From positions 1,736,001 through 1,800,000 of the forward strand of contig NZ_FXEG02000002.1 in the NCBI RefSeq assembly GCF_900176255.2: a stretch of DNA of 64,000 bases. The letters run 5' to 3'. Position 1 is the first letter of the stretch. Each line of letters starts with the position of its first letter. The stretch is from Mycobacterium ahvazicum (GTDB taxonomy: Bacteria; Actinomycetota; Actinomycetes; Mycobacteriales; Mycobacteriaceae). Below are positions 38,455 through 47,998 of this stretch, in pieces. The notes under the pieces were generated by a model. It ran no database searches. It saw only the letters and a list, made by a program, of their open reading frames with translations, and had not been told where the DNA came from. The position numbers and the translations under genes are program-made.

Positions 38455-39414
38455 TCACCTGTACAGCGCATTCCTTAATGCCGCGAGCCCCCGATCCGAC
38501 CCGGCCGTGGCGGCGGGAACCACGCCCGCGTAGCCGAGGTAGCCGTGCACCATCGTCTCGGCGTTGTGCACCTCGGCGGGTACGCCCGCGGCGGCCAACG
38601 CCTTGCCGTAGGTGATGCCGTCGTCGCGTAGCGGGTCGTAGCCGGCGACGCCGATATAGGCCGGTGGCAGGCCGGCCAGATTCTTCGCCCGCCCCGGCGC
38701 CATGCCCACCGGCGGATTGGACAGGTCGAGATCGCCTGCGTACCAACGAGAGAACTGTGCGATGGCCCTGGTGTCGAGAATCGGAGCGGTCGCGTTTTCG
38801 GCAAACGACGGCAGCGACTGGTCCCACATCACCGACGGGTACCACAACAGCTGGAAGGCAATCGACGGTCCGCCTTCGTCGCGGGTCCGCTGGGCAACCG
38901 CCGCGGCGATGTTGCCGCCCGCCGAATCCCCGGCAACGGCCAGCCGGGCGGTGTCGGCACCCAGCTCGGCGCCGTGCTCGGCGACCCACCGCGTTGCGGC
39001 CCAAGCGTCTTGGACGGCAGCGGGATACGGGTGCTCGGGAGCCAGCCGGTAATCGACGGACACCACGATCGCGTCGGCGCCCACCGCATGCTCGCGGGCG
39101 GTGCCGTCGTGGGTGTCCAGGTCGCCGATCACGAACCCGCCGCCGTGGAAGTAGACGACGACCGGCAACAGGGCGTCACCCGAATCGGTTGGCGGCCAAT
39201 AGATTCTGATGGCGATAGCGCCGGCCGAGCCGTCGATGGTGCGGTCCTCGACGCGCAATTCGGGGTGCACCGGCCGGCGCGGCAGATCGCGGAACCGCTG
39301 GCGCGCAGCCTCGATGCCGTCGTCGGTGGATAGCCGGAACGGAACCGCGTCGAGTACCTTCAGCAAGATGGGGTCGATAGGAGGTTTCTCGTCGGCTTTG
39401 TCAAAGCTGGGCAT
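38455..39414 (-). CDS. lipI: Alpha/beta hydrolase, hormone-sensitive-lipase family (LipI)
   Basis: A 319-residue paralogue of LipH with HGGGF at residues 90-94 and Ser164 in GDSAGG. ATG 39414 ([10 protein letters not shown]) matches the start I recall for M. tuberculosis LipI; the frame extends to 39477 without other support. Its start codon overlaps that of the divergent YhhN gene within CATG (39412-39415), so its promoter must lie inside the neighbour's coding region. A 22-base gap to lipH implies one transcript. Confidence 0.9.
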   Translation of the reverse strand: MPSFDKADEKPPIDPILLKVLDAVPFRLSTDDGIEAARQRFRDLPRRPVHPELRVEDRTIDGSAGAIAIRIYWPPTDSGDALLPVVVYFHGGGFVIGDLDTHDGTAREHAVGADAIVVSVDYRLAPEHPYPAAVQDAWAATRWVAEHGAELGADTARLAVAGDSAGGNIAAAVAQRTRDEGGPSIAFQLLWYPSVMWDQSLPSFAENATAPILDTRAIAQFSRWYAGDLDLSNPPVGMAPGRAKNLAGLPPAYIGVAGYDPLRDDGITYGKALAAAGVPAEVHNAETMVHGYLGYAGVVPAATAGSDRGLAALRNALYR

Positions 39415-40156
39415 GGAGGTACCGTACGCACCCCGCGTGCTGGCCGGCTGCTGGGTGGCGGCCTGCTGGGCGGCCATCGGCTACGGCGTGTTCCTGACCG
39501 TGGTCGCGGTGCAGTCGCCGCCGGGAACCGTACTCACCGGGCATTGGGTGCTGCAGCCGCCGTTCAAGGCGTTGATGGCTGTGTTGCTGACCGGGGCCGC
39601 ATTCGCGCATCCCATCGTCAGCGAGCGGCGCTGGCTGATGCCGGCGATGCTGCTCAGCGCTACCGGCGACTGGTTACTGGCGATCCCGTGGTGGACGATG
39701 TCATTTGTGCTGGGGCTGGCGGCATTTCTGTGCGCGCACCTGTGCATCATGGGTGCGCTGGCGCCGTTGGTGGTCAAAGAGTCGCTGACGCGAACTCGCA
39801 TCGCGGTGATGGCGGTGCTGTGCGTGACGGCGATCGCCCTGCTGGTGTGGTTCTGGCCGCACCTGGGTGCGGAGAACTTGACGATCCCGGTGACGGTGTA
39901 CGTGGTCGTGCTGACCGCGATGGCGTGCACCGCGATAGCGGCCCGGCTGCCGACGATCTGGGTGGCGGTGGGGGCGGCGTGCTTCATGGCATCGGACGCG
40001 ATGATCGCGATCGGCCGGTTCATTCTGGGCAATGAGGCGCTGGCAGTGCCGATCTGGTGGCTGTACGCCGCGGCCCTGATCCTGATCACGGCGGGATTCT
40101 TCTTCGGTCGCGACGTTGCCGCCTCTGACAATGACCGCGAGCCTGTCGAGGGCTGA
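39413..40156 (+). CDS. YhhN/TMEM86-like membrane protein, putative lysoplasmalogenase (Rv1401-like)
   Basis: A 247-residue integral membrane protein with about eight helices. The YhhN pattern is visible: [36 protein letters not shown], and [15 protein letters not shown] with the conserved Asp residues of the TMEM86 active site. Family members hydrolyse the vinyl-ether bond of lysoplasmalogens; the substrate in mycobacteria is unknown. ATG 39413 is preferred over an upstream in-frame start at 39209, which would run antisense through lipI. Confidence 0.78.
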   Translation: MEVPYAPRVLAGCWVAACWAAIGYGVFLTVVAVQSPPGTVLTGHWVLQPPFKALMAVLLTGAAFAHPIVSERRWLMPAMLLSATGDWLLAIPWWTMSFVLGLAAFLCAHLCIMGALAPLVVKESLTRTRIAVMAVLCVTAIALLVWFWPHLGAENLTIPVTVYVVVLTAMACTAIAARLPTIWVAVGAACFMASDAMIAIGRFILGNEALAVPIWWLYAAALILITAGFFFGRDVAASDNDREPVEG

Positions 40157-40236
40157 CTGTCGGTGGTCGCCGCTACGGTGTGGCCACGGACGGTAAAAAT
40201 GGTGGTTGACAACACTTTTGGTGACTCGAGCACGCG

Positions 40237-42246
40237 ATGAACACCGCGCGCACACCCCTCCAAACCGAACCGATCGCCCGGGTCCTGCCGATGCTGTCGG
40301 TACCGCACCTGGATCGCGAGTTCGATTACCTGGTCTCGGCCGAGCAGTCCGACGATGCCCAGCCGGGGGTTCGAGTGCGGGTCCGGTTCCACGGCCGCCT
40401 GGTCGACGGGTTCGTGCTGGAGCGCCGCAACGACACCGACCACGTCGGCAAACTGGGCTGGCTCGATCGGGTCGTGTCCCCCGAACCCGTGCTCACCCCG
40501 GAGATCCGCCGCCTGGTCGACGCCGTCGCGGCGCGTTACGCCGGGACCCGCCCGGACGTGTTGCGGCTGGCCATCCCGGCCCGGCACGCCAGAGTGGAGC
40601 GGGAGCCCACGGCGATCGGGCCGCCGCCGGTCGTGGCCCCCGTCGACCCGTCCTGCTGGGCGGTGTACGGAAGCGGCGATCAGTTCCTGACCGCGCTGGC
40701 CGAGGTGCGAGCGGCGCGTGCCGTGTGGCAGGCGCTGCCGGGGGAGCAGTGGGCGGACCGGTTCGCCGAGGCGGCCGCGCAGACGGTCCGCAGCGGCCGC
40801 GCGGCGCTGGCGATCGTGCCCGATCAGCGGGATCTGGACGCGCTGTGGCTGGCCGCGACCACCCGGATCGACGAGGACAGGGTGGTCGCGCTGTCCGCGG
40901 GCCTGGGACCGGCGGCGCGCTACCGGCGCTGGCTGGCGGCTTTGCGGGGTAAGGCGCGGCTGGTGATCGGCACGCGCAGTGCGGTTTTCGCGCCGCTGAA
41001 CGACCTGGGGCTGGTCATGGTCTGGTCCGACGCCGACGACAGCCTGGCCGAGCCGCGGGCGCCGTATCCCCATGCCCGCGAGGTCGCGATGCTGCGTGCG
41101 CATCAGGCGCGATGCGCCGCGCTGATCGGCGGCTACGCCCGCACCGCCGAGGCTCAGGCCCTGGTGCGCAGTGGCTGGGCCCACGACATCGTCGCGACGC
41201 GGGCGGTGGTGCGGGCCCGCACGCCGCGGGTGGTCGCTCTGGACGACACCGGGTACGCCGACGAACGCGACCCGGCGGCGCGCACCGCGCGGATTCCGTC
41301 CATCGCGCTGCGCGCCGCACAGTCGTCGCTTCAGGCGGGGGCGCCGGTGCTGATCCAGGTGCCGCGCCGGGGGTATGTGCCGTCGCTGGCCTGCGGAAGG
41401 TGCCGCACCATAGCCCGGTGCCGGCATTGCACCGGGCCTCTCTCACTAGCCGGGTCGGTGCAGGAGCGCGGACCCAGGGCGGTGTGCCGGTGGTGCGGAC
41501 GCGCCGAGCCGGCACTGCGGTGTGCCCGGTGCGGGTCGGAGTCGGTCCGCGCCGTGGTGGTCGGGGCCCGGCGCACCGCCGAGGAGCTGGGCCGCGCCTT
41601 TGCCGGCACGCAGGTCATCACCTCGTCGGGCGACGCGATCGTGGCCGAGGTCGCCGCCCATCCGGCGCTGGTGGTCGCGACACCGGGCGCCGAACCCCGG
41701 GCGGACGGTGGGTACGGGGCGGCGCTGCTGCTGGACACCTGGGCGCTGCTGGGCCGGCAGGATCTGCGCGCCGCCGAGGATGCGCTGTGGCGCTGGATGA
41801 GTGCGGCGGCGCTGGTGCGGCCCCGCGGCGACGGCGGCGTGGTGACGGTGATCGCCGAATCCTCCATTCCCACAGTGCAATCGCTGATTCGCTGGGATCC
41901 GGTGGGCCACGCGGACGCCGAGCTGACGGCACGCAGTGAGGTCGGCCTGCCGCCCAGTGTGCATATGGCGGCCATCGACGGCAGCGCCGACGCCGTGGCC
42001 GCATTGCTTGATGAGGCCGAATTGCCTTATGGCGCAGAGCAACTCGGACCGGTCGACCTGCCGCCCGGGGTGCGCCGGCCACCGGGCACACCGCCCGGCG
42101 TCCCGGTGATCAGGATGCTGGTGCGCGTCCGCCGCGAGCAGGGTCTGGAGTTGGCTGCCAGCCTGCGGCGCGGTGTCGGCGTGCTCAGCGCCCGGCAATC
42201 ACACGAACCGGCGCGGGTGCAGATCGACCCGCCGCAAATTGGTTAG
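40237..42246 (+). CDS. priA: Primosomal protein N' (PriA), helicase-motif-deficient mycobacterial form
   Basis: A 669-residue PriA-like replication-restart protein. The N-terminal DNA-binding domain (VPHLDREFDYLV; GVRVRVRFHGRLVDGFVLER) and a zinc-binding region with paired Cys (C386GRC, CRHC, CRWC, CARC) are kept. The helicase core lacks a Walker A GKT, and a SDADDS stretch stands where a DEEH box would be. This matches M. tuberculosis PriA. It probably loads replication proteins without unwinding DNA itself. Confidence 0.92.
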   Translation: MNTARTPLQTEPIARVLPMLSVPHLDREFDYLVSAEQSDDAQPGVRVRVRFHGRLVDGFVLERRNDTDHVGKLGWLDRVVSPEPVLTPEIRRLVDAVAARYAGTRPDVLRLAIPARHARVEREPTAIGPPPVVAPVDPSCWAVYGSGDQFLTALAEVRAARAVWQALPGEQWADRFAEAAAQTVRSGRAALAIVPDQRDLDALWLAATTRIDEDRVVALSAGLGPAARYRRWLAALRGKARLVIGTRSAVFAPLNDLGLVMVWSDADDSLAEPRAPYPHAREVAMLRAHQARCAALIGGYARTAEAQALVRSGWAHDIVATRAVVRARTPRVVALDDTGYADERDPAARTARIPSIALRAAQSSLQAGAPVLIQVPRRGYVPSLACGRCRTIARCRHCTGPLSLAGSVQERGPRAVCRWCGRAEPALRCARCGSESVRAVVVGARRTAEELGRAFAGTQVITSSGDAIVAEVAAHPALVVATPGAEPRADGGYGAALLLDTWALLGRQDLRAAEDALWRWMSAAALVRPRGDGGVVTVIAESSIPTVQSLIRWDPVGHADAELTARSEVGLPPSVHMAAIDGSADAVAALLDEAELPYGAEQLGPVDLPPGVRRPPGTPPGVPVIRMLVRVRREQGLELAASLRRGVGVLSARQSHEPARVQIDPPQIG

Positions 42247-42340
42247 CCCTACCTTGCCGCGTTGCCAGCAAACATGTCGTGTTCCTGGTTCACGGTCGAA
42301 GTTCTCCGGTCGGCTGGGCCAATCGCTTACCGTAGCGATA

Positions 42341-42355
42341 GTATTCATAAGCAAT
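42341..42355. promoter_or_regulatory. Candidate MarR operator upstream of the marR gene
   Basis: GTATTCATAAGCAAT lies about 90 bases before the marR start and differs at only two positions from GTATGCATACGCAAT upstream of the methyltransferase gene. It overlaps a possible -10 (TAGTAT, 42339-42344), consistent with autorepression. Confidence 0.5.
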
Positions 42356-42363
42356 AGTTCCTT

Positions 42364-42380
42364 CCTACGGCATTCGTAGG
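42364..42380. promoter_or_regulatory. Inverted repeat upstream of the marR gene
   Basis: CCTACG and CGTAGG form perfect six-base arms around GCATT, between the candidate operator and the marR start. It could be a leader hairpin, a priA terminator remnant (118 bases after its stop), or a second protein site. Confidence 0.35.
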
Positions 42381-42445
42381 CTGTCAACGGTCTTACCGAA
42401 GGCCTGCCAAACGGCCTGGAAAGGGCCCAGAAAAGGGGAGCCACG

Positions 42446-42928
42446 ATGTCCACGGAACACACGATGGAAGCCGGCGAGTCGCTGGACGTGATCACCGACG
42501 CGTTGCTCACCGCGTCGCGGTTGCTGGTCAGCATGTCGGCCCGGTCAATCGCGCAGGTCGACGAGAACATCACCATCGCGCAGTTCCGCACCCTGGTGAT
42601 CCTCTCCAACCGGGGTCCGGTCAACCTGGCCACGCTGGCCAACCTGCTGGGCGTGCAACCGTCGGCCACCGGACGCATGGTCGACCGGCTCGTCGCCGCC
42701 GGACTGATCGACCGTCTGCCGCACCCCACGTCTCGACGTGAGCTGATCGCCGCACTGACCAAGCGCGGTCGCGACGTGGTGCGTCAAGTCACCGCCTACC
42801 GGCGTGCCGAAATCGCCGCCATTGTCGAGAAGATGCCGGCGGCCGAGCGGCACGGGCTGGTGCGGGCCCTCACGGCCTTCACCGCGGCCGGCGGAGAGCC
42901 CGACGCCAACCTGGACATCGACCTATGA
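42446..42928 (+). CDS. MarR family transcriptional regulator (Rv1404-like)
   Basis: A 160-residue winged-helix regulator, the same length as M. tuberculosis Rv1404. The DNA-recognition helix region is TLANLLGVQPSATGRMVDRLVAAGLIDRL, with the wing HPTSRRELIAALT. Rv1404 is reported to control an acid-stress response through the methyltransferase Rv1405c and its neighbour Rv1403c. Here only the Rv1405c-like gene is present, convergent and six bases away. Confidence 0.9.
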   Translation: MSTEHTMEAGESLDVITDALLTASRLLVSMSARSIAQVDENITIAQFRTLVILSNRGPVNLATLANLLGVQPSATGRMVDRLVAAGLIDRLPHPTSRRELIAALTKRGRDVVRQVTAYRRAEIAAIVEKMPAAERHGLVRALTAFTAAGGEPDANLDIDL

Positions 42929-42934
42929 AGGGCC

Positions 42935-43753
42935 TCAAGCCTTTTCGGCGGTGAAGAGTAGGTATTCCCACCGCATCGTGCCGTCGGCCAGATGTTCCTC
43001 GGCCAGTTCGATCAGTTGTGCATCCAGCTCGGCGGACAGCACCCGATTGCCGCCGATGTTGGCGTAGGCCTCGATCGTCGGACCGTAGTGGTTCTTGAAG
43101 TACTCGTGAACGGCTGTGGCACAGTCGAATCGGTTGACCTCCAACATGCCCCGCACCGCTGCGACACGACGGATTTGTTCGCTGAGCAATCCGGTGACAT
43201 AGCTTTCGCGTCCCCACAGGGCGGCCGGAGCGACGGCCGGCGAGAGACTCGGGCGGTAGGGCCGGATCGTCGCCAGCATCCGGCCGAAGAAACCTTGCGG
43301 GGTCCAGCTGATGACGCCGATCGTTCCGCCGGGGCGGCAGACTCGGGCCAATTCCCCGGCCGCCAGCCGGTGGTTGGGTGCGAATTGCACGCCGATCGCC
43401 GACATCACGACGTCGAATTCGCCGTCGCCGAACGGCAGCGCATGCGCGTTGGCCTCCCGGTAGTCCAGCGTCAGCCCTTGCGCCGCGGCCCGAGTTCGGG
43501 ACCGCGCCAGCAGTTCCGGGGTGAGATCGGTGGACACGACGGTGGCACCGGTTTTGGCGGCGGGAAGCGAGATATTGCCCGAGCCCGCCGCGACGTCGAG
43601 CACCCGGGTACCGGGGCCAATACCGGTGGCAGCGACCAGAATCGGGCCCAGCGGAGCCATCACCTCCTCGGCCATCAAGGCATAGTCGCCCAGCGCCCAG
43701 ATGGCGCGATGGGTGGCCGCAAGGTCTTCCGGGATGTTCACGTCGAGAGTCAT
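42935..43753 (-). CDS. SAM-dependent methyltransferase (Rv1405c-like)
   Basis: A 272-residue class I methyltransferase. The SAM motif is VLDVAAGSGNISLPAAK, with further motifs VVSTDLTPELLARSR and DVVMSAIGVQFAPN. It resembles UbiE/COQ5-type enzymes; the substrate is unknown. In M. tuberculosis Rv1405c is a MarR (Rv1404)-controlled, acid-induced, virulence-associated gene. The ATG at 43753 has AGGAGGA upstream. A candidate MarR operator lies about 90 bases upstream. Confidence 0.9.
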   Translation of the reverse strand: MTLDVNIPEDLAATHRAIWALGDYALMAEEVMAPLGPILVAATGIGPGTRVLDVAAGSGNISLPAAKTGATVVSTDLTPELLARSRTRAAAQGLTLDYREANAHALPFGDGEFDVVMSAIGVQFAPNHRLAAGELARVCRPGGTIGVISWTPQGFFGRMLATIRPYRPSLSPAVAPAALWGRESYVTGLLSEQIRRVAAVRGMLEVNRFDCATAVHEYFKNHYGPTIEAYANIGGNRVLSAELDAQLIELAEEHLADGTMRWEYLLFTAEKA

Positions 43754-43804
43754 CAGTCCTCCTGGGTGTTGGGAACAAAGCTGCGCACCCGACGTCGTTG
43801 TCGT

Positions 43805-43822
43805 CGGCGGCGTTTGCCGCCG
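43805..43822 (-). promoter_or_regulatory. Hairpin in the methyltransferase leader
   Basis: CGGCGGC and GCCGCCG form perfect seven-base arms around GTTT, between the operator-like palindrome and the methyltransferase start. It could fold in the 5' untranslated RNA. Function is unknown. Confidence 0.3.
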
Positions 43823-43843
43823 TGATCATGTCCGCTAGAAACA

Positions 43844-43858
43844 GTATGCATACGCAAT
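43844..43858. promoter_or_regulatory. Candidate MarR operator between the methyltransferase gene and fmt
   Basis: GTATGCATAC (43844-43853) is a perfect ten-base palindrome followed by GCAAT, matching the motif upstream of the marR gene in 13 of 15 bases. It lies in the divergent promoter region. On the minus strand an overlapping TACTGT fits a -10 for the methyltransferase. Confidence 0.5.
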
Positions 43859-43862
43859 CATC

Positions 43863-43886
43863 TGTCCGCCAGTAACGGGGCGGACA
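43863..43886 (+). promoter_or_regulatory. Inverted repeat upstream of fmt
   Basis: TGTCCGCC (43863-43870) and GGCGGACA (43879-43886) form perfect eight-base arms around an eight-base loop, 20 bases before the fmt start. It is a strong potential leader hairpin or a regulator site. Confidence 0.4.
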
Positions 43887-43906
43887 GCGGTTCTTAGACT
43901 GTCCGG

Positions 43907-44839
43907 GTGCGTCTCGTCTTCGCCGGCACCCCCGAACCCGCGCTGCCCGCGCTGCGTCGCCTCATCGAGTCGCCCCGTCACGAGGTCGTTGCCGTGCTGA
44001 CCCGGCCCGACGCCGCGGCTGGGCGGCGCGCCAAGCCGGAGGCGTCACCGGTGGCCCGCGAGGCGATCGACCACGGCATTCCCGTGCTGCGCCCGCAGCG
44101 CCCGAACTCGCCGGAGTTCGTCGCCGAACTGTCGGAGTTCGCCCCGGAGTGCTGCCCGGTGGTGGCCTACGGCGCGCTGCTGCGCGACGGCCTGCTCGCG
44201 GTGCCCGCGCACGGCTGGGTGAACCTGCACTTTTCGTTGCTGCCGGCCTGGCGCGGTGCGGCGCCCGTCCAGGCCGCGATCGCCGCGGGGGACGCGATCA
44301 CCGGGGCGACGACGTTTCAAATCGAACCCAGCCTGGACTCCGGACCGGTGTACGGCGTCGTGACCGAGACGATTCGGCCGACGGATACCTCGGGCGATCT
44401 GCTTGCGCGACTTGCAATTTCGGGTGCGGCCCTGCTGTCGGCCACGCTGGACGGCATTGCCGACGGGACGCTCACCCCGCAACCGCAACCTTCCGACGGC
44501 GTCAGCATCGCGCCGAAGATCACTGTCGAGGAAGCCCGGGTGCGCTGGGATCTGCCGGCCGCGGTGGTCGAGCGCCGGATCCGCGCCGTCACACCCAACC
44601 CGGGGGCCTGGACGATGATCGGCGACCTGCGGATCAAACTGGGACCGGTGCAGATCGACACAGACGCTCCAGAGTCGTTGCCCCCCGGCGTCATTCACGT
44701 GGACCGCAAGAACGTGTGGGTCGGCACCGGCTCGGAACCGGTGCGGCTGGGCCAGCTTCAGCCGCCCGGCAAGAAACTCATGAACGCCGTCGACTGGGCG
44801 CGCGGTGCCCGCCTCGACGCCGCCGCGCGGGCCTCATGA
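43907..44839 (+). CDS. fmt: Methionyl-tRNA formyltransferase
   Basis: A 310-residue enzyme formylating initiator Met-tRNA with 10-formyltetrahydrofolate. The start is GTG 43907. Hallmarks are [19 protein letters not shown], the catalytic region [20 protein letters not shown], and the Asp of [15 protein letters not shown]. The C-terminal OB-like domain binds tRNA. It overlaps rsmB by ATGA. Confidence 0.97.
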   Translation: MRLVFAGTPEPALPALRRLIESPRHEVVAVLTRPDAAAGRRAKPEASPVAREAIDHGIPVLRPQRPNSPEFVAELSEFAPECCPVVAYGALLRDGLLAVPAHGWVNLHFSLLPAWRGAAPVQAAIAAGDAITGATTFQIEPSLDSGPVYGVVTETIRPTDTSGDLLARLAISGAALLSATLDGIADGTLTPQPQPSDGVSIAPKITVEEARVRWDLPAAVVERRIRAVTPNPGAWTMIGDLRIKLGPVQIDTDAPESLPPGVIHVDRKNVWVGTGSEPVRLGQLQPPGKKLMNAVDWARGARLDAAARAS

Positions 44840-46230
44840 GCCCAGCACCGAAACAGGGCCGGCCGCCCAACAGGCGCAAGCCCCTGGATCCGGCCCGGGC
44901 GGCCACCTTTCAGGTGTTGCGAGCCGTCAGCGAGCGTGACGCCTACGCGAACCTGGCCCTGCCCGCATTGCTGCGCGAGCGCGGCATCACCGGACGCGAC
45001 GCGGCGTTCGCCACCGAGCTGACCTACGGCACCTGCCGCACCCGCGGCCTGCTCGACGCGGTCATCGGCGCCGCCGCCGGCCGTCCGTCGGAGGCGATCG
45101 ACCCGGTGCTGCTCGACCTGCTGCGGATGGGTACTTACCAATTGTTGCGCACCCGGGTCGACGCGCACGCCGCGGTGTCGACCACCGTCGAACAGGCTGG
45201 GATCGAATTTGATTCGGCGCGAGCCGGTTTCGTTAATGGGGTGTTGCGGACAATCTCCCGGCGAGACGAGAAGTCCTGGGTGGACGAGCTGGCCCCCGAC
45301 CCGGCACGTGATCCGGTCGGCCACGCCGCGTTCGTGCACGCACACCCGCGCTGGATCGCCCAGGCGTTCGCCGACGCACTGGGCGCCGACGCCGGTGAAC
45401 TCGAGGCGGTTCTTGCCAGCGACGACGCACGGCCCCAGGTACACCTGGCCGCGCGCCCTGGCGTGCTCGGCGCGGCGGAACTGGCCGAATCGGTCGGCGG
45501 CACCGTCGGCCGCTACTCGCCGTACGCGGTGTACCTGCCGGGTGGCGACCCCGGGCAGCTGGCGCCGGTGCGCGACGCGCAAGCGCTGGTTCAGGACGAG
45601 GGCAGCCAATTGGTGGCCCGCGCGCTGACGCTGGCGCCGGTCGACGACGACGCCGGGCGCTGGCTCGATCTGTGCGCCGGCCCCGGCGGCAAGACCGCGC
45701 TGCTGGCCGCCCTGGCCGTCGAGCACGGCGCCCGGGTTACGGCGGTCGAGCCGTCGTCGGGTCGCGCGGACCTCGTCGTCGAGAACACCCGCGGGCTCGA
45801 CGTCGACGTGCTGCGGGTCGACGGTCGCAACAGTGGCCTCGAGCCCGGCTTCGACCGGGTGCTCGTCGACGTGCCGTGCACCGGGCTGGGCGCGCTGCGC
45901 CGCCGGCCCGAGGCCCGTTGGCGCCGGCAGCCGGCCGATGTGCCGGCGCTGGCCAAGCTGCAGCGCGAACTGCTGGCCGCCGCGATCGCGCTGACCCGCC
46001 CCGGCGGCGTGGTGCTCTATTCGACCTGCTCGCCGCATCTGGCCGAAACCGTAGGGGTGGTGGCCGACGCACTGCGCCGTCATCCGGTGCAGGCCCTGGA
46101 TACCCGGCCGTTGTTCGAGCCCGTCGAGGCGGGCCCCCCGTCTGCGCAAGGGCCGCACGTCCAGCTGTGGCCGCACCGGCACGGCACCGACGCGATGTTC
46201 GCCGCAGCGCTGCGTCGCGTAGCGGGGTAA
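44836..46230 (+). CDS. rsmB: 16S rRNA m5C967 methyltransferase (RsmB/Sun/Fmu)
   Basis: A 464-residue protein. The N-terminal NusB-like RNA-binding domain ([22 protein letters not shown]) is followed by a Rossmann methyltransferase domain: SAM motif [16 protein letters not shown], Cys348 in [18 protein letters not shown], and Cys398 in LYSTCSPH, the usual two-cysteine pair of RNA m5C enzymes. The ATG at 44836 is coupled to fmt. Confidence 0.94.
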   Translation: MSPAPKQGRPPNRRKPLDPARAATFQVLRAVSERDAYANLALPALLRERGITGRDAAFATELTYGTCRTRGLLDAVIGAAAGRPSEAIDPVLLDLLRMGTYQLLRTRVDAHAAVSTTVEQAGIEFDSARAGFVNGVLRTISRRDEKSWVDELAPDPARDPVGHAAFVHAHPRWIAQAFADALGADAGELEAVLASDDARPQVHLAARPGVLGAAELAESVGGTVGRYSPYAVYLPGGDPGQLAPVRDAQALVQDEGSQLVARALTLAPVDDDAGRWLDLCAGPGGKTALLAALAVEHGARVTAVEPSSGRADLVVENTRGLDVDVLRVDGRNSGLEPGFDRVLVDVPCTGLGALRRRPEARWRRQPADVPALAKLQRELLAAAIALTRPGGVVLYSTCSPHLAETVGVVADALRRHPVQALDTRPLFEPVEAGPPSAQGPHVQLWPHRHGTDAMFAAALRRVAG

Positions 46231-46274
46231 CGCCGCGCTGCGCCACCTTCGGCACCCTCAGTAGTCTGGCGCAC

Positions 46275-46964
46275 ATGGCTGGCAGCACCGCTGGACCCCT
46301 GATAGCTCCGTCGATCCTGGCCGCCGATTTCGCCCGGCTCGCCGACGAGGCGGCGGCCGTGGTCGGTGCCGACTGGCTGCACGTCGATGTGATGGACAAC
46401 CATTTCGTGCCCAACCTGACGATCGGTCTGCCGGTGGTGGAGAGCCTGCTGGCCGCCACGCGCATTCCGATGGACTGCCACTTGATGATCGACGACCCGG
46501 ACCGGTGGGCGCCGCCGTACGCCGAGGCCGGCGCCTACAACGTGACCTTCCATGCCGAGGCCACCGACAACCCGATCGGCGTGGCGCGCGATATCCGGGC
46601 CGCGGGCGCTAAGGCCGGAATCAGCGTCAAGCCGGGCACGCCGCTGGAGCCGTACCTGGAAATCCTGCCGCAGTTCGACACCTTGCTGATCATGTCGGTC
46701 GAGCCGGGCTTCGGCGGCCAGAGCTTCATCCCCGAGGTGCTGAGCAAGGTCCGCATCGTGCGCAAGATGGTGGACGCGGGGGAGTTGACGATCCTGGTCG
46801 AGATCGACGGCGGCATCAATGCCGACACGATCGAACAGGCCGCCGAGGCCGGGGTCGACTGCTTTGTCGCCGGTTCCGCGGTCTACGGCGCGCAGGATCC
46901 CGTGGGTGCGATCGAGGCGCTGCGACGCCAAGCCGGCGCCGCGTCGCCGCATCTACGGCTGTGA
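46275..46964 (+). CDS. rpe: Ribulose-phosphate 3-epimerase
   Basis: A 229-residue TIM-barrel enzyme interconverting ribulose 5-phosphate and xylulose 5-phosphate. Motifs are [44 protein letters not shown] and [11 protein letters not shown]. The ATG at 46275 is 45 bases after rsmB. It overlaps ribD by GTGA and supplies the ribulose 5-phosphate pool from which riboflavin's butanone precursor is drawn. Confidence 0.96.
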   Translation: MAGSTAGPLIAPSILAADFARLADEAAAVVGADWLHVDVMDNHFVPNLTIGLPVVESLLAATRIPMDCHLMIDDPDRWAPPYAEAGAYNVTFHAEATDNPIGVARDIRAAGAKAGISVKPGTPLEPYLEILPQFDTLLIMSVEPGFGGQSFIPEVLSKVRIVRKMVDAGELTILVEIDGGINADTIEQAAEAGVDCFVAGSAVYGAQDPVGAIEALRRQAGAASPHLRL

Positions 46965-47998
46965 GTGGCCAGCCTGTCGAAAGCCTGGACGCCGCAATGC
47001 GTTTGGCGATCGAACAGTCGTATCTGGTCAAGGGTGGCAGCTATCCCAATCCTCCGGTCGGAGCGGTGATTCTGGATGCCGGCGGTCACATTGTCGGCGT
47101 CGGCGGCACCGAGCCGGCCGGTGGCGACCACGCCGAGGTGCTGGCGCTGCGCCGGGCCGGCGCCCTGGCGGCCGGTGGCACCGCGGTGGTCACGCTGGAG
47201 CCCTGCAATCACTACGGCAAGACGCCGCCCTGCGTGAACGCGCTGATCGACGCCGGCGTGCGCACCGTCGTGTACGCCGTCACCGATCCGAACGAGATCG
47301 CCGCGGGCGGCGCGGCGCGGCTGCGGGAAGCGGGCGTGCAGGTGACGTCCGGTGTGCTGGCCGACGAGGTCGCCGGCGGGCCGCTGCGCGAGTGGCTGCA
47401 CAAGCAGCGGACCGGATTGCCGCATGTGACCTGGAAGTACGCCAGCAGCCTGGATGGCCGCAGTGCGGCCGCCGACGGGACCAGCCGGTGGATTTCCAGC
47501 GAGGCCGCCCGCTTGGACCTGCACCGCCGCCGCGCCGCCGCCGACGCGATCGTCGTCGGGACCGGCACCGTCCTGGCCGACGATCCAGCGTTGACCGCCC
47601 GGCTGCCGGACGGCTCGCTGGCAGCCAAGCAGCCGCTGCGCGTCGTGGTCGGTATGCGCGAAATACATTCCGAGGCAAAGGTTCTCAACGATGATTCGCG
47701 TACCATGGTGATTCGAACCCGTGATCCGCTGGAGGTGCTCAAGGCGCTCTCGGACCGCACCGACGTGCTGCTGGAGGGCGGTCCCACCCTGGCGAGCGCC
47801 TTCCTGCGGGTAGAGGCGATCGACCGGATCCTGACCTACGTCGCCCCGATGCTGCTGGGTGGACCCATTACCGCCGTCGGCGACGTCGGGGTGCCCACCA
47901 TCGCGCGGGCGTTACGGTGGCGCTTCGACGGCGCCGACCGGATCGGCCCGGATCTGCTGCTCAGCCTGGTGCCGCAGCGCGGCGAGCCGCGCAGTTAG
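46961..47998 (+). CDS. ribD: Riboflavin biosynthesis deaminase/reductase RibD (RibG)
   Basis: A 345-residue bifunctional enzyme. The N-terminal zinc deaminase domain has [11 protein letters not shown] and [12 protein letters not shown]; the C-terminal reductase domain contains [16 protein letters not shown] and a [17 protein letters not shown] segment. It deaminates then reduces the pyrimidine intermediate. The start is GTG 46961. Its TAG overlaps the stop of the convergent p55 gene (TTAG, 47995-47998). Confidence 0.96.
   Translation: MSGQPVESLDAAMRLAIEQSYLVKGGSYPNPPVGAVILDAGGHIVGVGGTEPAGGDHAEVLALRRAGALAAGGTAVVTLEPCNHYGKTPPCVNALIDAGVRTVVYAVTDPNEIAAGGAARLREAGVQVTSGVLADEVAGGPLREWLHKQRTGLPHVTWKYASSLDGRSAAADGTSRWISSEAARLDLHRRRAAADAIVVGTGTVLADDPALTARLPDGSLAAKQPLRVVVGMREIHSEAKVLNDDSRTMVIRTRDPLEVLKALSDRTDVLLEGGPTLASAFLRVEAIDRILTYVAPMLLGGPITAVGDVGVPTIARALRWRFDGADRIGPDLLLSLVPQRGEPRS

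Noticed and set aside
39209..39412. Longer N-terminus for the YhhN-like gene
   Set aside because: This part is antisense to lipI and is Ser/Arg-rich noise; membrane helices begin after ATG 39413.
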